Positions 1 to 10,258 of a stretch of DNA of 64,000 nt are shown here, one piece after another (within the stretch, counting starts at the first letter, position 1; every line of letters starts with the position of its first letter). The stretch is taken from NCBI RefSeq assembly GCF_030052815.1, contig NC_079494.1, positions 40,534,467-40,598,466 on the forward strand. The letters are read 5' to 3'. The notes under the pieces were generated by a model that was not told where the DNA came from, ran no database searches, and saw only the letters and a list, made by a program, of their open reading frames with translations. The stretch is from Hevea brasiliensis. Lineage: Eukaryota > Streptophyta > Magnoliopsida > Malpighiales > Euphorbiaceae. Made by a program: the position numbers and the translations under genes.

Positions 1-1218
1 CAATTCAACAATCCACTTCAAAACTCAATCAACTCACATAAAATGGTCAATATTTGGTCTCAACAACTTTAATTGAGCATCATATCATCAAAGCCCCAAT
101 TCCCCTTCAAAGCCCTAACTTCACAATTACCATCTCTTACTACCATAGGCAAATCAACATATATATCAAATATTTCAAATTGTGTATGTTAATATTCATG
201 TCTACATACAATTAAACACATCAATCTCTCCCTTTACCATGGCTGACCAAATTCCCTTTCACTCAAACATGCACTTTTTTTTTCTTTATTTTTCATGTAA
301 TTCTAGCTTATTTCCACCTAATTGTAAGATTTAAAGGAGGAGAAAGCAAGGTTTAGGCACTAACCTCTTTAGAGCCAAGTTTGGTCTTATAAAACTTTAA
401 GATCTTCTTCAATTCTTGGCTGCCACTAGCTTCTTCAAGGTATGGAAGTAATTTTTGGTAAAGACACTTAGGGGTTTTGTGGTAGGATTGGCTAGGAAAT
501 TAAGTGAGTAGAAGAGAAAAATGGTGGAGCATTTCTTCCATGGAGTTCAGCCATGGCTTTTGGAAGGAAGAAGATGACCAAAATTTTGGTTTATTTGATT
601 TCTTTTTATCTTTTTATAAGTGCTTGTCTTATGTTAATTGGTTAGTAAATTTTAATTACATCATTGTGACTTATGCTTGATGTCATAATTATGATTTAAA
701 TTTCATTTGTTTTTATTTCTTTTTTCTTCTTTCTTTATCATTTTTAATTAAATTTTTGGCAATATTTATTCATATTTTAGGACATGGATCTCACTTACTT
801 AAATGGACAAGTTAGTCAAAAATCATCTCTAAAGGTGAAATGACCGAAATGCCCTTTATTGTGCTTACTGAGCTAAAATTATTTGTACCGATTTACATAA
901 TTTTTCTTGTATTTTCTTGGTATTTTATTGTCATTTAAATCTCAATAATCCTTCACTTAAGTCCCAATAATTATTTCACAAGGTTTTCCACTGGTCTGGG
1001 GTTGCCAATTGTCTTTACCCATCGCCATAGCTCCGGCTCCTTTAACCTATCTCCATTTTATTTCTTTTACTTTGTCTTAATTTTACTTGGTCTTTATTCT
1101 ATTAATTTATGTCTCCTAACTCTGGTTTCAAAATAGTTCTAGATATTCTGGTTGTCCGAACAGACATTGGTCACCGAAACCATAGAATGTACAGACTACC
1201 TAAAATGAGAGCGTTACA
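1..1218 (-). mobile_element. Partial gypsy LTR, 5' part, minus strand, cut by window edge
   Basis: Read on the minus strand, this begins with TGTAACG at 1218 and continues with the block shared by all the chromovirus LTRs here: a TTCGGTGACC motif, an imperfect GTTCGGACA palindrome and a GCGATGGGTAA motif. It is closest by eye to the LTR of element 4 (for example around the AAATATGAATAAATATT stretch). A splice-donor-like AG|GTTAGTG lies at about 364-358 (minus), as in the other LTRs. No polypurine tract lies on the outer side (1219 onward), so this is a 5' LTR or a solo LTR, not a 3' LTR. The missing 3' part is beyond the window. GTCTA at 1219-1223 would be one target-duplication copy. Confidence 0.8.
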
Positions 1219-1374
1219 GTCTAATCTTTGGCTGCCGAAGTTCTTTCAGCCCAAAACAAACACTTAAACTTTTCTTGGTCAAAATAATTAAAACATTTTC
1301 ATTCTTAAATACATTTTAACACATTATATCATACATATAAAACTTACCACTATTTTTCTTATCTGTGAAACTCT
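1219..1374. other. Short unassigned spacer between two LTRs
   Basis: This AT-rich stretch separates the minus-strand LTR from element 1. I see no coding or repeat signal I can name. It was probably contiguous with 15197 onward before element 1 inserted. Confidence 0.5.
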
Positions 1375-1379
1375 AAGTT

Positions 1380-4300
1380 TGTAACACCCCTAAGTTCGGT
1401 AGTGCGTTCTACTGTTCCGGTGACCAGTGTTGTCTGGATAGCTAGGATGCCTAGAACTACACTTCAATATGAGCGAGGAGACATAAAATAATGAAATACA
1501 ACAAAAGAAAACACAAGAAAAACAAAAGAAAAATAATAGCAAAGAAATGTAACCAAGTTAAGCGAGTCGAGAACCCTAGCGATGGGTGACCGCACCGGGA
1601 AGTCACGGCGTGGACCGTTGACTAGCCTTGGACTGCGGGGAACCCTGGAAAACATTTTTAGGACTTAAATAGACCCTTATTGAAGAATAAATATCATTAG
1701 GAAGATCAAAGAAAAATTAAATAATTAGTACAAAGAAAAGTGAGAAATCGAAAAACAGACAAAACCCGATGTTACCGAAAAATCGAGAATGCAACCCGAA
1801 CAGGGGCATTATGGTCAATCGACATCTCGAATTGTCTTTTGACCTAAATGTCCATTAAAAATAAATAATATTACACTTAGAAAATAAAATGAAAACTTAA
1901 TTTGGTGGTACCTAAAGTGAATAGCAAGAATTAAGGGTTTAATATGGAATAAGTAGGAATTTAACTTATTAAATGATTAAATTGTGTGAGTGGGCCACTA
2001 ATGAATAAACTAAAAGCAAAATGGGGCAGCTGTAATTCCATTACACCATCAGAAACTTTATCTTCTCCAAATCACCAAACCTTGCCGAAATGAAGAATTA
2101 AAAGACCTCCATTGCCGTTTTCTCTCAAGCTCACCTAACCTCCTCATTTCACTTCCAATCGTTTAGGGCTCTTCATTAAAGATTGTCTACACATCATAAG
2201 GAAGAGCTTGATACCAAAATCAAGAAGTTTAATCAAGGTTTAGCAAGTTCCAACCATAGGTAAGTTTACATTTTTGAATATTGCTTTGTTAAACTTTGTG
2301 TACATGTTATGGGTGTTGGATTTGTGAAGAAAATTTTCAAGTTTGAGGAGTTATTGATATGTCCATTTTGGACAGCCATGGAGTTATGTATTTAATGATT
2401 TATTATTACATATATTTGATGTAAATTCATGTTGAGTAGAGGGATTTAATATCCTAGTAAGTTATTTCCATGAAAATGTGGTGATTGTGCACTTAAATTG
2501 GAGATTGACGAATTGTGGGACACTTTGGCATTGTAGAACATTTCGGCAGCCTTGGGACAGTTTGATAAATGTATGAGTTCATGAAGGTATTGGCAGAATA
2601 TTGACATTGAGGATTGATGGATATGTATATAGATTGGTTGTGTAAAGTGTATGTAAGAATGGGTAATGTTTAGGTGTATATGTGATTGTACTTAGACTTT
2701 GTAAATTTGAGTTTATTTGGTATATTGAGGATGTGTGTAATCTGCCCAAAGTGACTTTAAAGTGAAGTGGTATATGGTTTTGGTAATGTACCAAAACAGA
2801 ATTGGTAAGGGAAGTGGACATATAGTAAGGTGAATGTGTCATTGATGTATGTTTAAGCAAGGTAATTAAGGGCAGTATGCATTTTAGCCTATAACTTTAA
2901 ATGTGTAACCTCAATTGGTATGAGACCAATTGGAGGTGAAACTAGGCACAAAATGTGCCAACTTTCATTGAGAAAGCATACCAAAATTCTGCTTGCAAGG
3001 TGATATGAAAAATGACCAATTCGGATTAAGTGCAAGTGAGGCCTGAAAAATTGACCATTTGGGCAGCAGTTAGTGTTTAGGCCATAACTCACACAAAATA
3101 GGTCCAATTGACCTGAAATTTTAACCATGAATAGTTAAGACCCATACCTACAAGTCTTATGAAGACACCAAAGCCCATAAATGACCAGAAGCAAGTCAAA
3201 AATCTTGCACAAGTTCGGGTCCAAAAACTGGCCGAACCAGAGTTGACCAAATTGACCTAAAATTGACCTAATTTGATGCCATTTGACCAGCAATAGTATA
3301 ATGACCATAACTTGGTCTACTTAACTCAAAATGACCTAAAATTTTGCCCCGCGTTCCATAAGACATAGATCTACAAGTTTGTAGTTTTAACCGAAACTCG
3401 AAAACCGAGGGAACTAGGTCGTCCGGCTAGGTCAAACTAGTATCCCGGAATCCAGTAAGTTGCATTAAAATGCACTAAACAAGGAAATGAGTTTGGTAAA
3501 ACGTACCAACCCTAAAACCCTATCGAATGTGACATATTAATGACACTAAAGCCTAATTTACATAAAACGCATTGAGGGTCGGTATATTAGGTGATTGAGC
3601 AAATAATAGCCTTCAGTGAATTACTTATCGAACATTATCGTTAGAGACAGTTTAATTTAGTACTGAAACACTTCAAATTGTGTTTCTCAGTTACCAAAGA
3701 CTCAGGAAAAGGGAAGGAAACACTGAGTCCAGACCGAGAGACAGTTATCAGAGGTTTGTGCACAACAACTATTTCTTTTGAATTATTTTCAATTGAAATA
3801 AATTATGACTATTTGCATATTATTGTTTTAAGTTGTGAAATTGTGAAAAATGGTTTGAATGATATTTGATGGATACTTATTAATTGAAAAGCACTGTAAT
3901 TGGTTTGAAACCACAGCTATCATGTACATTGATTGTATTCCTCGCTAGCTTGTCTAGTGGGATGAATTGAATTCCCTCTCTGGCTGAAGTGTTGAGGTGT
4001 GTGCCTGTTGAGGACGAATAGAATGAGTACTCATATTTTTGCTAGCTAGCTATGTTATTCCTCATTAGTCATTGACTTTTGAGATGAATTGAATACCTCA
4101 TTAGCCATCAGCTTTTGGAATGAATTGAACTTGGGAACATGATTAAAGCTGTGTGTGATTTATTGATGCATATTGTAAGATTGTAAAATGAGTTTAAATT
4201 CTTATTGACATTCACTGTCTTTTGAATTTAGCTATGTTTTGATTACTGAGATTTATTGTAATATTGTGTTAAATTCCTTATGACATTATTGTCTTGAATT

Positions 4301-5004
4301 TAACTATAGTTTTAAGTATCCACTATTTACATGACTTATGAATTGTGATTTAAATTATATTTGATTAATGTTGTGCACCACTGAGACATTGTCTCAGCAA
4401 TAGCTTTTTATTGCTGTCGCAGGTCGACAGACAGACAGGGCAGCAGACTAGGCTGCTAGTACCTCCAGCGAGAGACTACCGGGTATAATGAGTATACCAA
4501 TATTTTGTATTTTGTAATGTAATGTATGTTCACTGTATGTACATATTGTTGTTGGTTTTGAGCAGTTGTAAATAAAAATTGTACATTGAAGTTGTAAAAT
4601 AATTATGAGTTATTTTGGCTTGTAAAAATTGTATTATATTTCTTTTATCTCAATCTTTGAGAAATCACTGTGGATTTGAGTTGAGAAATATGTCGGAGTT
4701 GAGATTTGGAAATCTATTGAAGTGCTTTTTACAGGTTTTCTGAAGAACTGTTTTATCCAAAATACAGATGGCACTCTGCCAAAATTTTTACAGAAACTCC
4801 AAATAATTCAAATGTGTTAGTTCTATCACTTCAGTTCACAAAAGTTTTCAACGCCTGTAAATAGTGCTCACCACTGTAAAAGAAGTAAGAAAAGTTTTTA
4901 AAATCCCTTGTAGTGTATTTAATGGGTTATCAGTAGACGGAGTTGGTAATTCATTAGATATACTACGGGATCATGTTATGCCTTATAGAGGGGTAGGGTG
5001 TGAC
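1380..5004 (+). repeat. 5' LTR of element 1 (family A)
   Basis: It runs from TGTAACACCCC to GGTGTGACA, with the primer-binding site 9 bases beyond. Visible internal signals are a TGACC/TGTC block at 1420-1440, a splice-donor-like AG|GTAAGT with the junction at 2259/2260, a CAATTGGT hairpin at 2911-2933, CATAACT-anchored repeats at 3083 and 3306, a double hairpin at 4381-4420, and acceptor-like CAG at 4422 and TTTTTACAG ending at 4734. The copy at 11570-15191 matches throughout with scattered substitutions and small indels. No clear TATA box stands out. Confidence 0.95.
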
Positions 5005-5013
5005 ATGTTTTAG

Positions 5014-5025
5014 TGGTATCAGAGC
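5014..5025 (+). promoter_or_regulatory. Primer-binding site of element 1 (initiator Met tRNA)
   Basis: TGGTATCAGAGC is complementary to the 3' end of plant initiator methionine tRNA, the usual primer of chromoviruses. It lies 9 bases after the 5' LTR end. Confidence 0.93.
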
Positions 5026-5195
5026 AAAGTTTTTAAATTTTGTTTTCACCTGTTACTTGAATATTCTTTCTTCATAGTACAGCTGCTCAATATCATTGTT
5101 TGATACATACAGTACATTACATTATAAATATGCACTAACGGGAGAAAATCTCTTTGTGTTATTGGTTCAGGAGATCTAAAATCCTCACATTAACT

Positions 5196-6480
5196 ATGGA
5201 AGAGGGTGATCGTTCAGTCGATCAATCTATTGAGGCTGAGGTGCAAGGGGATGTCCCAGGCCTACAAAATGTCAGTGGTTCACCTGACCCACTGCATCAG
5301 CTTTCTGCTCGATTCGCTCGTGAGATGGCTGCAATGTTCCAACAAATGGCTGGCAATGTACCTACTCAAGTCCCAATACAGACACCAGTGGTACAACCAC
5401 AGTCTCCTACCAGGCAGTATGATAAATTGATGAAATATAGGGCTACTGAGTTTAAGGGGACAGTAGATCCTCTAGAAGCTGAACAATGGTTAGAGAGGAT
5501 GGGCAGGGTATTCAAGAAATTGCATTGCACGGAAGAGCTCAGATTTGAATACTCAGTGTCTTTGCTACAGGGGGATGCTTATGACTAGTGGAAAACCATT
5601 CCCCACAGTCTGGTAGAACCTGCATTGTTAACATGGAATGACTTCCTCAGGGAATTCAAACAGAAATATGTCCCTGATGCTTATGTAGACCAGAAGTTAC
5701 AAGAATTTCTAAGTCTGAAACAGGGGAACAGATCAGTAGCTGAGTATGAAAGAGAATTTTCCCGTCTGAGCCATTATGCAGTGAGTTTACTTTCTACCAG
5801 TAGGGAGAGATGCAAGAGGTTTGAAACCGGCTTGAAGCCTAGTATCAGACTACAAGTAGTCGGCTTCAAACACACTAACTTCTCTGAACTTATTTCTCAA
5901 GCTCTAGAGTTAGAAAGAATTAAGTCTGAAGCTGCTCCTGAGAAAAAGAGATCAGAGAAGATAGAGAAAGAGGGAAAATCAGTAGAACAGAGTTCCAATG
6001 GTCCTACTAGAAAGAGGAAGAACCATGGGGGACATGGCAGAGGTGGCAAGAAGTCTGGTAGGGGAAGATATTCAGGACAGAGACCTCCTCTATCTGGTCA
6101 GCAAAGTACCAGAAGTTCCTATCCTCCCCGCCAATATGAAACTTGTGGAAGAAATCATGGTGGGATATGCTATAAGGCTATTGGAGCCTGTTATAACTGT
6201 GGAGGCACAGGACACTTTGCCAAGGACTGCACCAGTAGTCGCAGAGTTGGACCACCTCCTACTACTGCAGAAGGGTCGGCCTGCAGCCTGTCACTAGAAG
6301 TTCACAACCACCCAGCAGAGGTAGAGGCAGGGGTAGAGGTAGCCCAGCAGGCAGCCAAGGCACAGTGAAACAATCAGAGCAAGACAGTGCTCCAATCAGA
6401 ATGTATGCAATGAGACAGAGGGAAGAGGTCGAAACATCTGATGTTGTGGCTGGTACCTTCTCAACTTTTAATCAGAATGT
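5196..6480 (+). pseudogene. gag of element 1, broken
   Basis: It would encode the capsid/nucleocapsid polyprotein that packages the element's RNA. The start is the ATG at 5196, which opens the segment shared with element 2 (both begin MEEGDRSV); an upstream in-frame ATG at 5154 is not shared. A retrotransposon-gag domain follows (AEQWLERM, then SLLQGDAYD). An in-frame TAG at 5586 sits where element 2 has TGG. Reading continues in the same frame through a basic linker to a CCHC zinc knuckle at 6189-6230 (CYNCGGTGHFAKDC). A frameshift at about 6270-6300 moves the tail into another frame, where it resumes similarity to element 2 up to the TRIM insertion at 6486. Both lesions preclude a normal Gag-Pol. 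Confidence 0.9.
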
Positions 6481-6485
6481 GTTTG

Positions 6486-6636
6486 TGTAACACCCTAGGC
6501 AAATCCCACATCGACAAAACACGGGAGAGATGCTGGGTTCATAAGTTGGTGGTTCATAACCCCTATTGACGCGTTTTAAAACCGTGAGGGCTTCGGCCCA
6601 GAGCGGACAATATCACTAGTGGGCCGGGCCGTTACA
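6486..6636 (+). repeat. 5' LTR of the TRIM
   Basis: This 151-bp repeat is nearly identical to 6727-6877. Visible differences include CATAACC versus CGTAACC and TTCGGCC versus TTCAGCC. Confidence 0.93.
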
Positions 6637-6640
6637 TTTG

Positions 6641-6652
6641 TGGTATCAGAGC
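6641..6652 (+). promoter_or_regulatory. Primer-binding site of the TRIM
   Basis: TGGTATCAGAGC lies 4 bases after the first terminal repeat, again matching initiator Met tRNA. It is the same primer type as the host element. Confidence 0.92.
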
Positions 6653-6726
6653 CGCTCCGCGTGCAACCTTGAACGATGGTGGGGCAAACCTCAGCGAGGA
6701 CGTTGAGTCCCATAAGGGGGGTGGAT

Positions 6727-6877
6727 TGTAACACCCTAGGCAAATCCCACATCGACAAAACACGGGAGAGATGCTGGGTTCATAAGTTGGTGGTTCGTAA
6801 CCCCTATTGACGCGTTTTAAAACCGTGAGGGCTTCAGCCCAGAGCGGACAATATCACTAGTGGGCCGGGCCGTTACA
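6727..6877 (+). repeat. 3' LTR of the TRIM
   Basis: This 151-bp repeat is preceded by a purine tract at about 6714-6725 and followed by the second GTTTG copy. Confidence 0.93.
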
Positions 6878-7391
6878 GTTTGTGTTATTTGATCCGAGTT
6901 CTACCCATTCTTATGTGAGTTCTAGCATCATTGATTGCATTGCTGTTCCATGTACAAAAATGGACTTTGAGGTGCTAGTAACAAGTCCACTAGGACAAGA
7001 AGTTAGGGTTAATAGAATGTATAGAGATTGTCCTTTGGTGATCCAAGGACACACTTTCCTGTCTGATCTCATTGAAATGCCCTTCAGAGATTATGATATC
7101 ATCTTGGGCATGGATTGGTTAGCTAGGCATCATGCCATGATTGGATCAGAGGTCAAGATCACTTTTGGCCTTTCTCAGTACAATGATGTGGTAATACATG
7201 GGGAGAGGCAGTTATTGCCATCAAACATCATTTCGGCTGCACTAGCCAGAAAAATGATCAGAAAGGGGTGTGAAGCATACTTGGCACATGTGGTAGACAC
7301 CCAAGTGGGGAGTCCAGAATTGAAGGACATCCATACAGTACATGACTTTACAGAAGTGTTTCCTGATGAATTGCCATTATTACCTACGTAA
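6878..7391 (+). pseudogene. Aspartic protease region of element 1 pol
   Basis: This is retropepsin-type protease, which cuts the Gag-Pol polyprotein. The active-site segment reads LFDPSSTHSYVS right after the TRIM, equivalent to the D-S/T-G motif of the family. The downstream ILGMDWL is the second hallmark of gypsy proteases. The N-terminal part lies before the TRIM (about 6400-6480), so the domain is physically split. The frame runs to an in-frame TAA at 7389, where element 2 has a GAA codon; the same frame continues into reverse transcriptase at 7392. Confidence 0.9.
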
Positions 7392-8797
7392 AGAGAAGTG
7401 CAGTTTGAAATTAATGTTATGCCTGGTGTGGATCCAATCTCCATAACGCCATACAGAATGGCACCAGCAGAATTGAAGGAGTTGAAGATACAATTGCAAG
7501 AATTACTTGAAAAGGGCTTCATCCGCCCTAGTGTGTCACCTTGGGGAGCACTAGTGTTGTTTGTTAAGAAGAAGGATAGTACTCTCCGCTTATGCATTGA
7601 CTACCGGCAGTTGAATAAGGTAACAATAAAGAACAGATATCCATTGCCTCGCATTGATGATCCGCTTGATCGATTGAAGGGTGCGATTGTATTCTCCAAA
7701 ATTGATTTGCGATCCGGTTATTATCGATTGAAGGTGCAAGAGCGAGTATTCCAAAAGCGCTTTGAACTCGGTATGGCCACTATGAGTTTCTAGTAATGCC
7801 ATTCGGGTTAACAAATGCTCCAGCTGCTTTCATGGATCTGATGAACACTATCTTCAGACCATATCTTGATCAATTTGTGGTGGTGTTTATCGATGACATT
7901 TTGATATATTCAAGGAATGCATAAGAGCATGACAGACATTTGCGGATTGTACTGCAGACTTTAAGGGAGAAACAGCTATACGCCAAGTTGTCGAAATGTG
8001 AATTTTGGCTGAAAGAAATCTCCTTTTTGGGACATGTTGTGTCAGCTGATGGGATCAAGATAGATTCCAGCAAGGTAGAAGCTATCCTTAATTGGAAGCC
8101 GCCCAGGAACATCACAGAAATTCGCAGTTTTCTGGGTTTAGTTGGATATTACCGTCGGTTTGTGAAGGGATTTTCTATGTTATCTTCTCCACTGACCAAA
8201 CTGCTTCGGAAAGATGTAAAATTTCAGTGGACTGATAAATGTCAGCAGAGTTTTGATGAGTTGAAGAGGTGTTTGACTGAAGCTCCAGTTCTCACTTTAC
8301 CTACTACGGGTAAAGAATACACAGTTTATAGTGATGCTTCTCACAATGGGTTAGGCTGTGTACTGATGCAAGATTGGAATGTCATTGCTTATGCATCACG
8401 CCAGCTGAAACCGCATGAGAGGAATTACCCAACACATGACCTGGAGTTAGCAGCTATTGTTTTTGCTTTGAAGATCTGGAGACACTATTTGTATGGAGAG
8501 AAATGCTACATTTACACAGATCACAAGAGCTTAAAGTACTTAGGCACCCAGAAGGAATTAAATTTGAGGCATAGGAGATGGTTAGAACTCATTAAAGATT
8601 ATGATTGCTTAATAGACTATCAGCCAGGGAAAGCAAATGTGGTGGCTGACGCCTTAAGTCGCAAGACTATGGCAAGTCTCAGAGTTTCTCCCATGTCCAT
8701 GGTATATGAGTTGAAAGCACAGCATGCCAGTTTAGAGATTGATGATGAGGGACAGATGAGTTGCTTGGCATGTACAGCGGTGTTGATTGATCGATCG
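7392..8797 (+). pseudogene. Reverse transcriptase and RNase H of element 1
   Basis: The order is the usual gypsy one. Reverse transcriptase includes [23 protein letters not shown], the first catalytic aspartate in [10 protein letters not shown] (7704-7706), the FIDD catalytic pair at 7886-7897 and the thumb-side FLGHVVS. RNase H follows with [19 protein letters not shown] and DALSRK. A one-base deletion near 7755 (relative to element 2) shifts the frame, and a TAA at 7922 interrupts the palm after the FIDD motif. Similarity then runs open to about 8780, where another frameshift separates it from the integrase frame. The catalytic residues survive but no uninterrupted enzyme can be made. Confidence 0.92.
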
Positions 8798-10203
8798 TAA
8801 TGGTCGCCAGAGTGATGAAAAGTATCAGAAGCTACTGAAAGAAGTCCAGCAGGGCAAGAAACCTAAATTCTCTGTGAGAGATGATGGTTTGTTGCTACAT
8901 CAAGGCAGAATGTGCGTTCTTAGTGATGTGGAATTGAGACAAATCATTATGAAGGAAGCACATGAGTCTCCATTTGCTATGCACCCTGGTGGAACTAAAA
9001 TGTTCAGAGGGCTGAAAGAGCATTACTGGTGGATGGGTATGAAGAGAGATATAGCTGAATTTGTTTCCAAATGCCTAACTTGTCAGCAAGTAAAGGCAGA
9101 ACATCAAGTTCCAGCTGGTTTGTTACATCCTTTGTCAGTGCCAGAGTGGAAATGGGAACGAATAACTATGGATTTTATTACAAAACTTCCAAGGACACAG
9201 AGTAGTCATGATGCAGTATGGGTTATAGTTGACAGATTGACCAACTCTGCTCACTTTTTGCCAGTTCGGATGGACTATAGCCTGGAAAGATTGGCCAGAT
9301 TGTACATATATGAGATTGTAAAACTCCATGGAGTGCCAGTATCAATTGTGTCTGACAGAGATCCTAGGTTCACTTCTAGATTCTGGGGTAGTCTTCAGAG
9401 AGCCCTAGGAACTAGATTGAACTTCAGCACAACATTCCACCCACAGACAGATGGCCAGTCTGAAAGGGTCATTCAGATATTGGAGGATATGCTACGGGCT
9501 TGTGTGATTGAATTTGAAGGTAGTTGGGATACACACTTGCCTTTGATTGAGTTTGCTTATAACAACAGCTACCAATCAAGCATTGGGATGCCTCCATATG
9601 AAGCTTTGTATGGTAGAAAGTGCAGAACTCCCTTATGTTGGGATGAGGTAGGTGAAAGGAAGATGATTGGGCTAGAAATTGTTCAGCAGACAGAGGAAAA
9701 GATTAGATTGATCAGAGATAGACTTAGGGCTGCATCAGATCGTCAGAAGTCCTATGTTGATTTGAAAAGAAGAGATATTGAATATGCAGTGGGTGATAAG
9801 GTATTTCTCAAAGTTTCTCCTTGGAAGAGGATTATGAGATTCGGCAAGAAGGGGAAACTAAGTCCTCGTTTTATTGGGCCATATGAGGTTCTAGAAAGAA
9901 TGGGTCCTTTGGCATATCGGTTGGCATTACCTCCAGAGCTAGCAAGGATACACAGTGTCTTCCATGTGTCCATGTTAAGGAGGTACAGATCTGACCCATC
10001 TCATGTACTATCAGTTGAAGAGATTGAGGTAAAACCAGACCTCTCATATGAGGAAGAACCCATAAAAATTCTGGCATATGAGGTGAAGCAGCTGAGGAAT
10101 AAACAGATACACACAGTTAAAGTCTTTGTGGAACCATCATTCAGGCCAGGAAGCTACTTGGGAACGTGAAGAGGATATGAGGAAACAGCACCCACAGCTG
10201 TTC
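8787..10203 (+). pseudogene. Integrase with GPY region and chromodomain of element 1 (mostly open)
   Basis: This is the longest open stretch in the window (460 codons from the ATG at 8787; that ATG is probably an internal residue of the polyprotein). The zinc domain has H59, H66, C96 and C99. The catalytic triad is visible as D129 (TMDFI), D190 (VSDRDPRF) and E226 (SERVIQ). The GPY motif (RFIGPYEV) follows, then VFHVSMLRRY and a chromodomain-like tail (EEEPIKIL, QLRNKQI). Chromodomains are thought to steer integration to marked chromatin. Near 10125 one extra base, relative to the copy at 11187-11523, shifts the frame and destroys the last part (ending FRPGSYLGT at 10169). The SERVIQ-to-ILEDML segment is continuous, unlike in element 4. 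Confidence 0.93.
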
Positions 10204-10244
10204 AGAGACTAATGCCAGGTAAAATTTCGAGACGAAATTTATTT

Positions 10245-10257
10245 AAGGGGGGGAGAA
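10245..10257 (+). promoter_or_regulatory. Polypurine tract, first copy
   Basis: AAGGGGGGGAGAA immediately precedes an LTR start at 10259. It would prime plus-strand DNA synthesis. The same tract recurs at 11556-11568. Confidence 0.9.
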
Positions 10258-10258
10258 T

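Larger units (their letters stand above)
6486..6877 (+). mobile_element. TRIM (terminal-repeat retrotransposon in miniature) nested in element 1
   Basis: This 392-bp element has two 151-bp direct terminal repeats (6486-6636 and 6727-6877), each TGTAACACCC...CCGTTACA, a primer-binding site 4 bases after the first, a 90-bp internal region and a purine tract AAGGGGGGTGGA just before the second. GTTTG flanks it on both sides (6481-6485 and 6878-6882) as a 5-bp target duplication. It has no coding capacity, so it must have moved with enzymes from an autonomous element. By eye the two repeats differ at only a couple of sites, so insertion is recent relative to the gag-pol decay. Removing it restores continuity of the protease region with that of element 2. 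Confidence 0.95.

Noticed and set aside
2579..2860. Minus-strand 93-codon frame repeated at 12769-13050
   Set aside because: It is conserved only because it lies in both LTR copies of element 1. It matches no protein pattern I recognise and is not kept in the other LTR families.
7175..7597. 140-codon open frame on the minus strand over pol
   Set aside because: It is the antisense of the conserved protease/reverse transcriptase frame, and an equivalent antisense frame appears at 22843-23370. It follows the codon structure of the sense strand.
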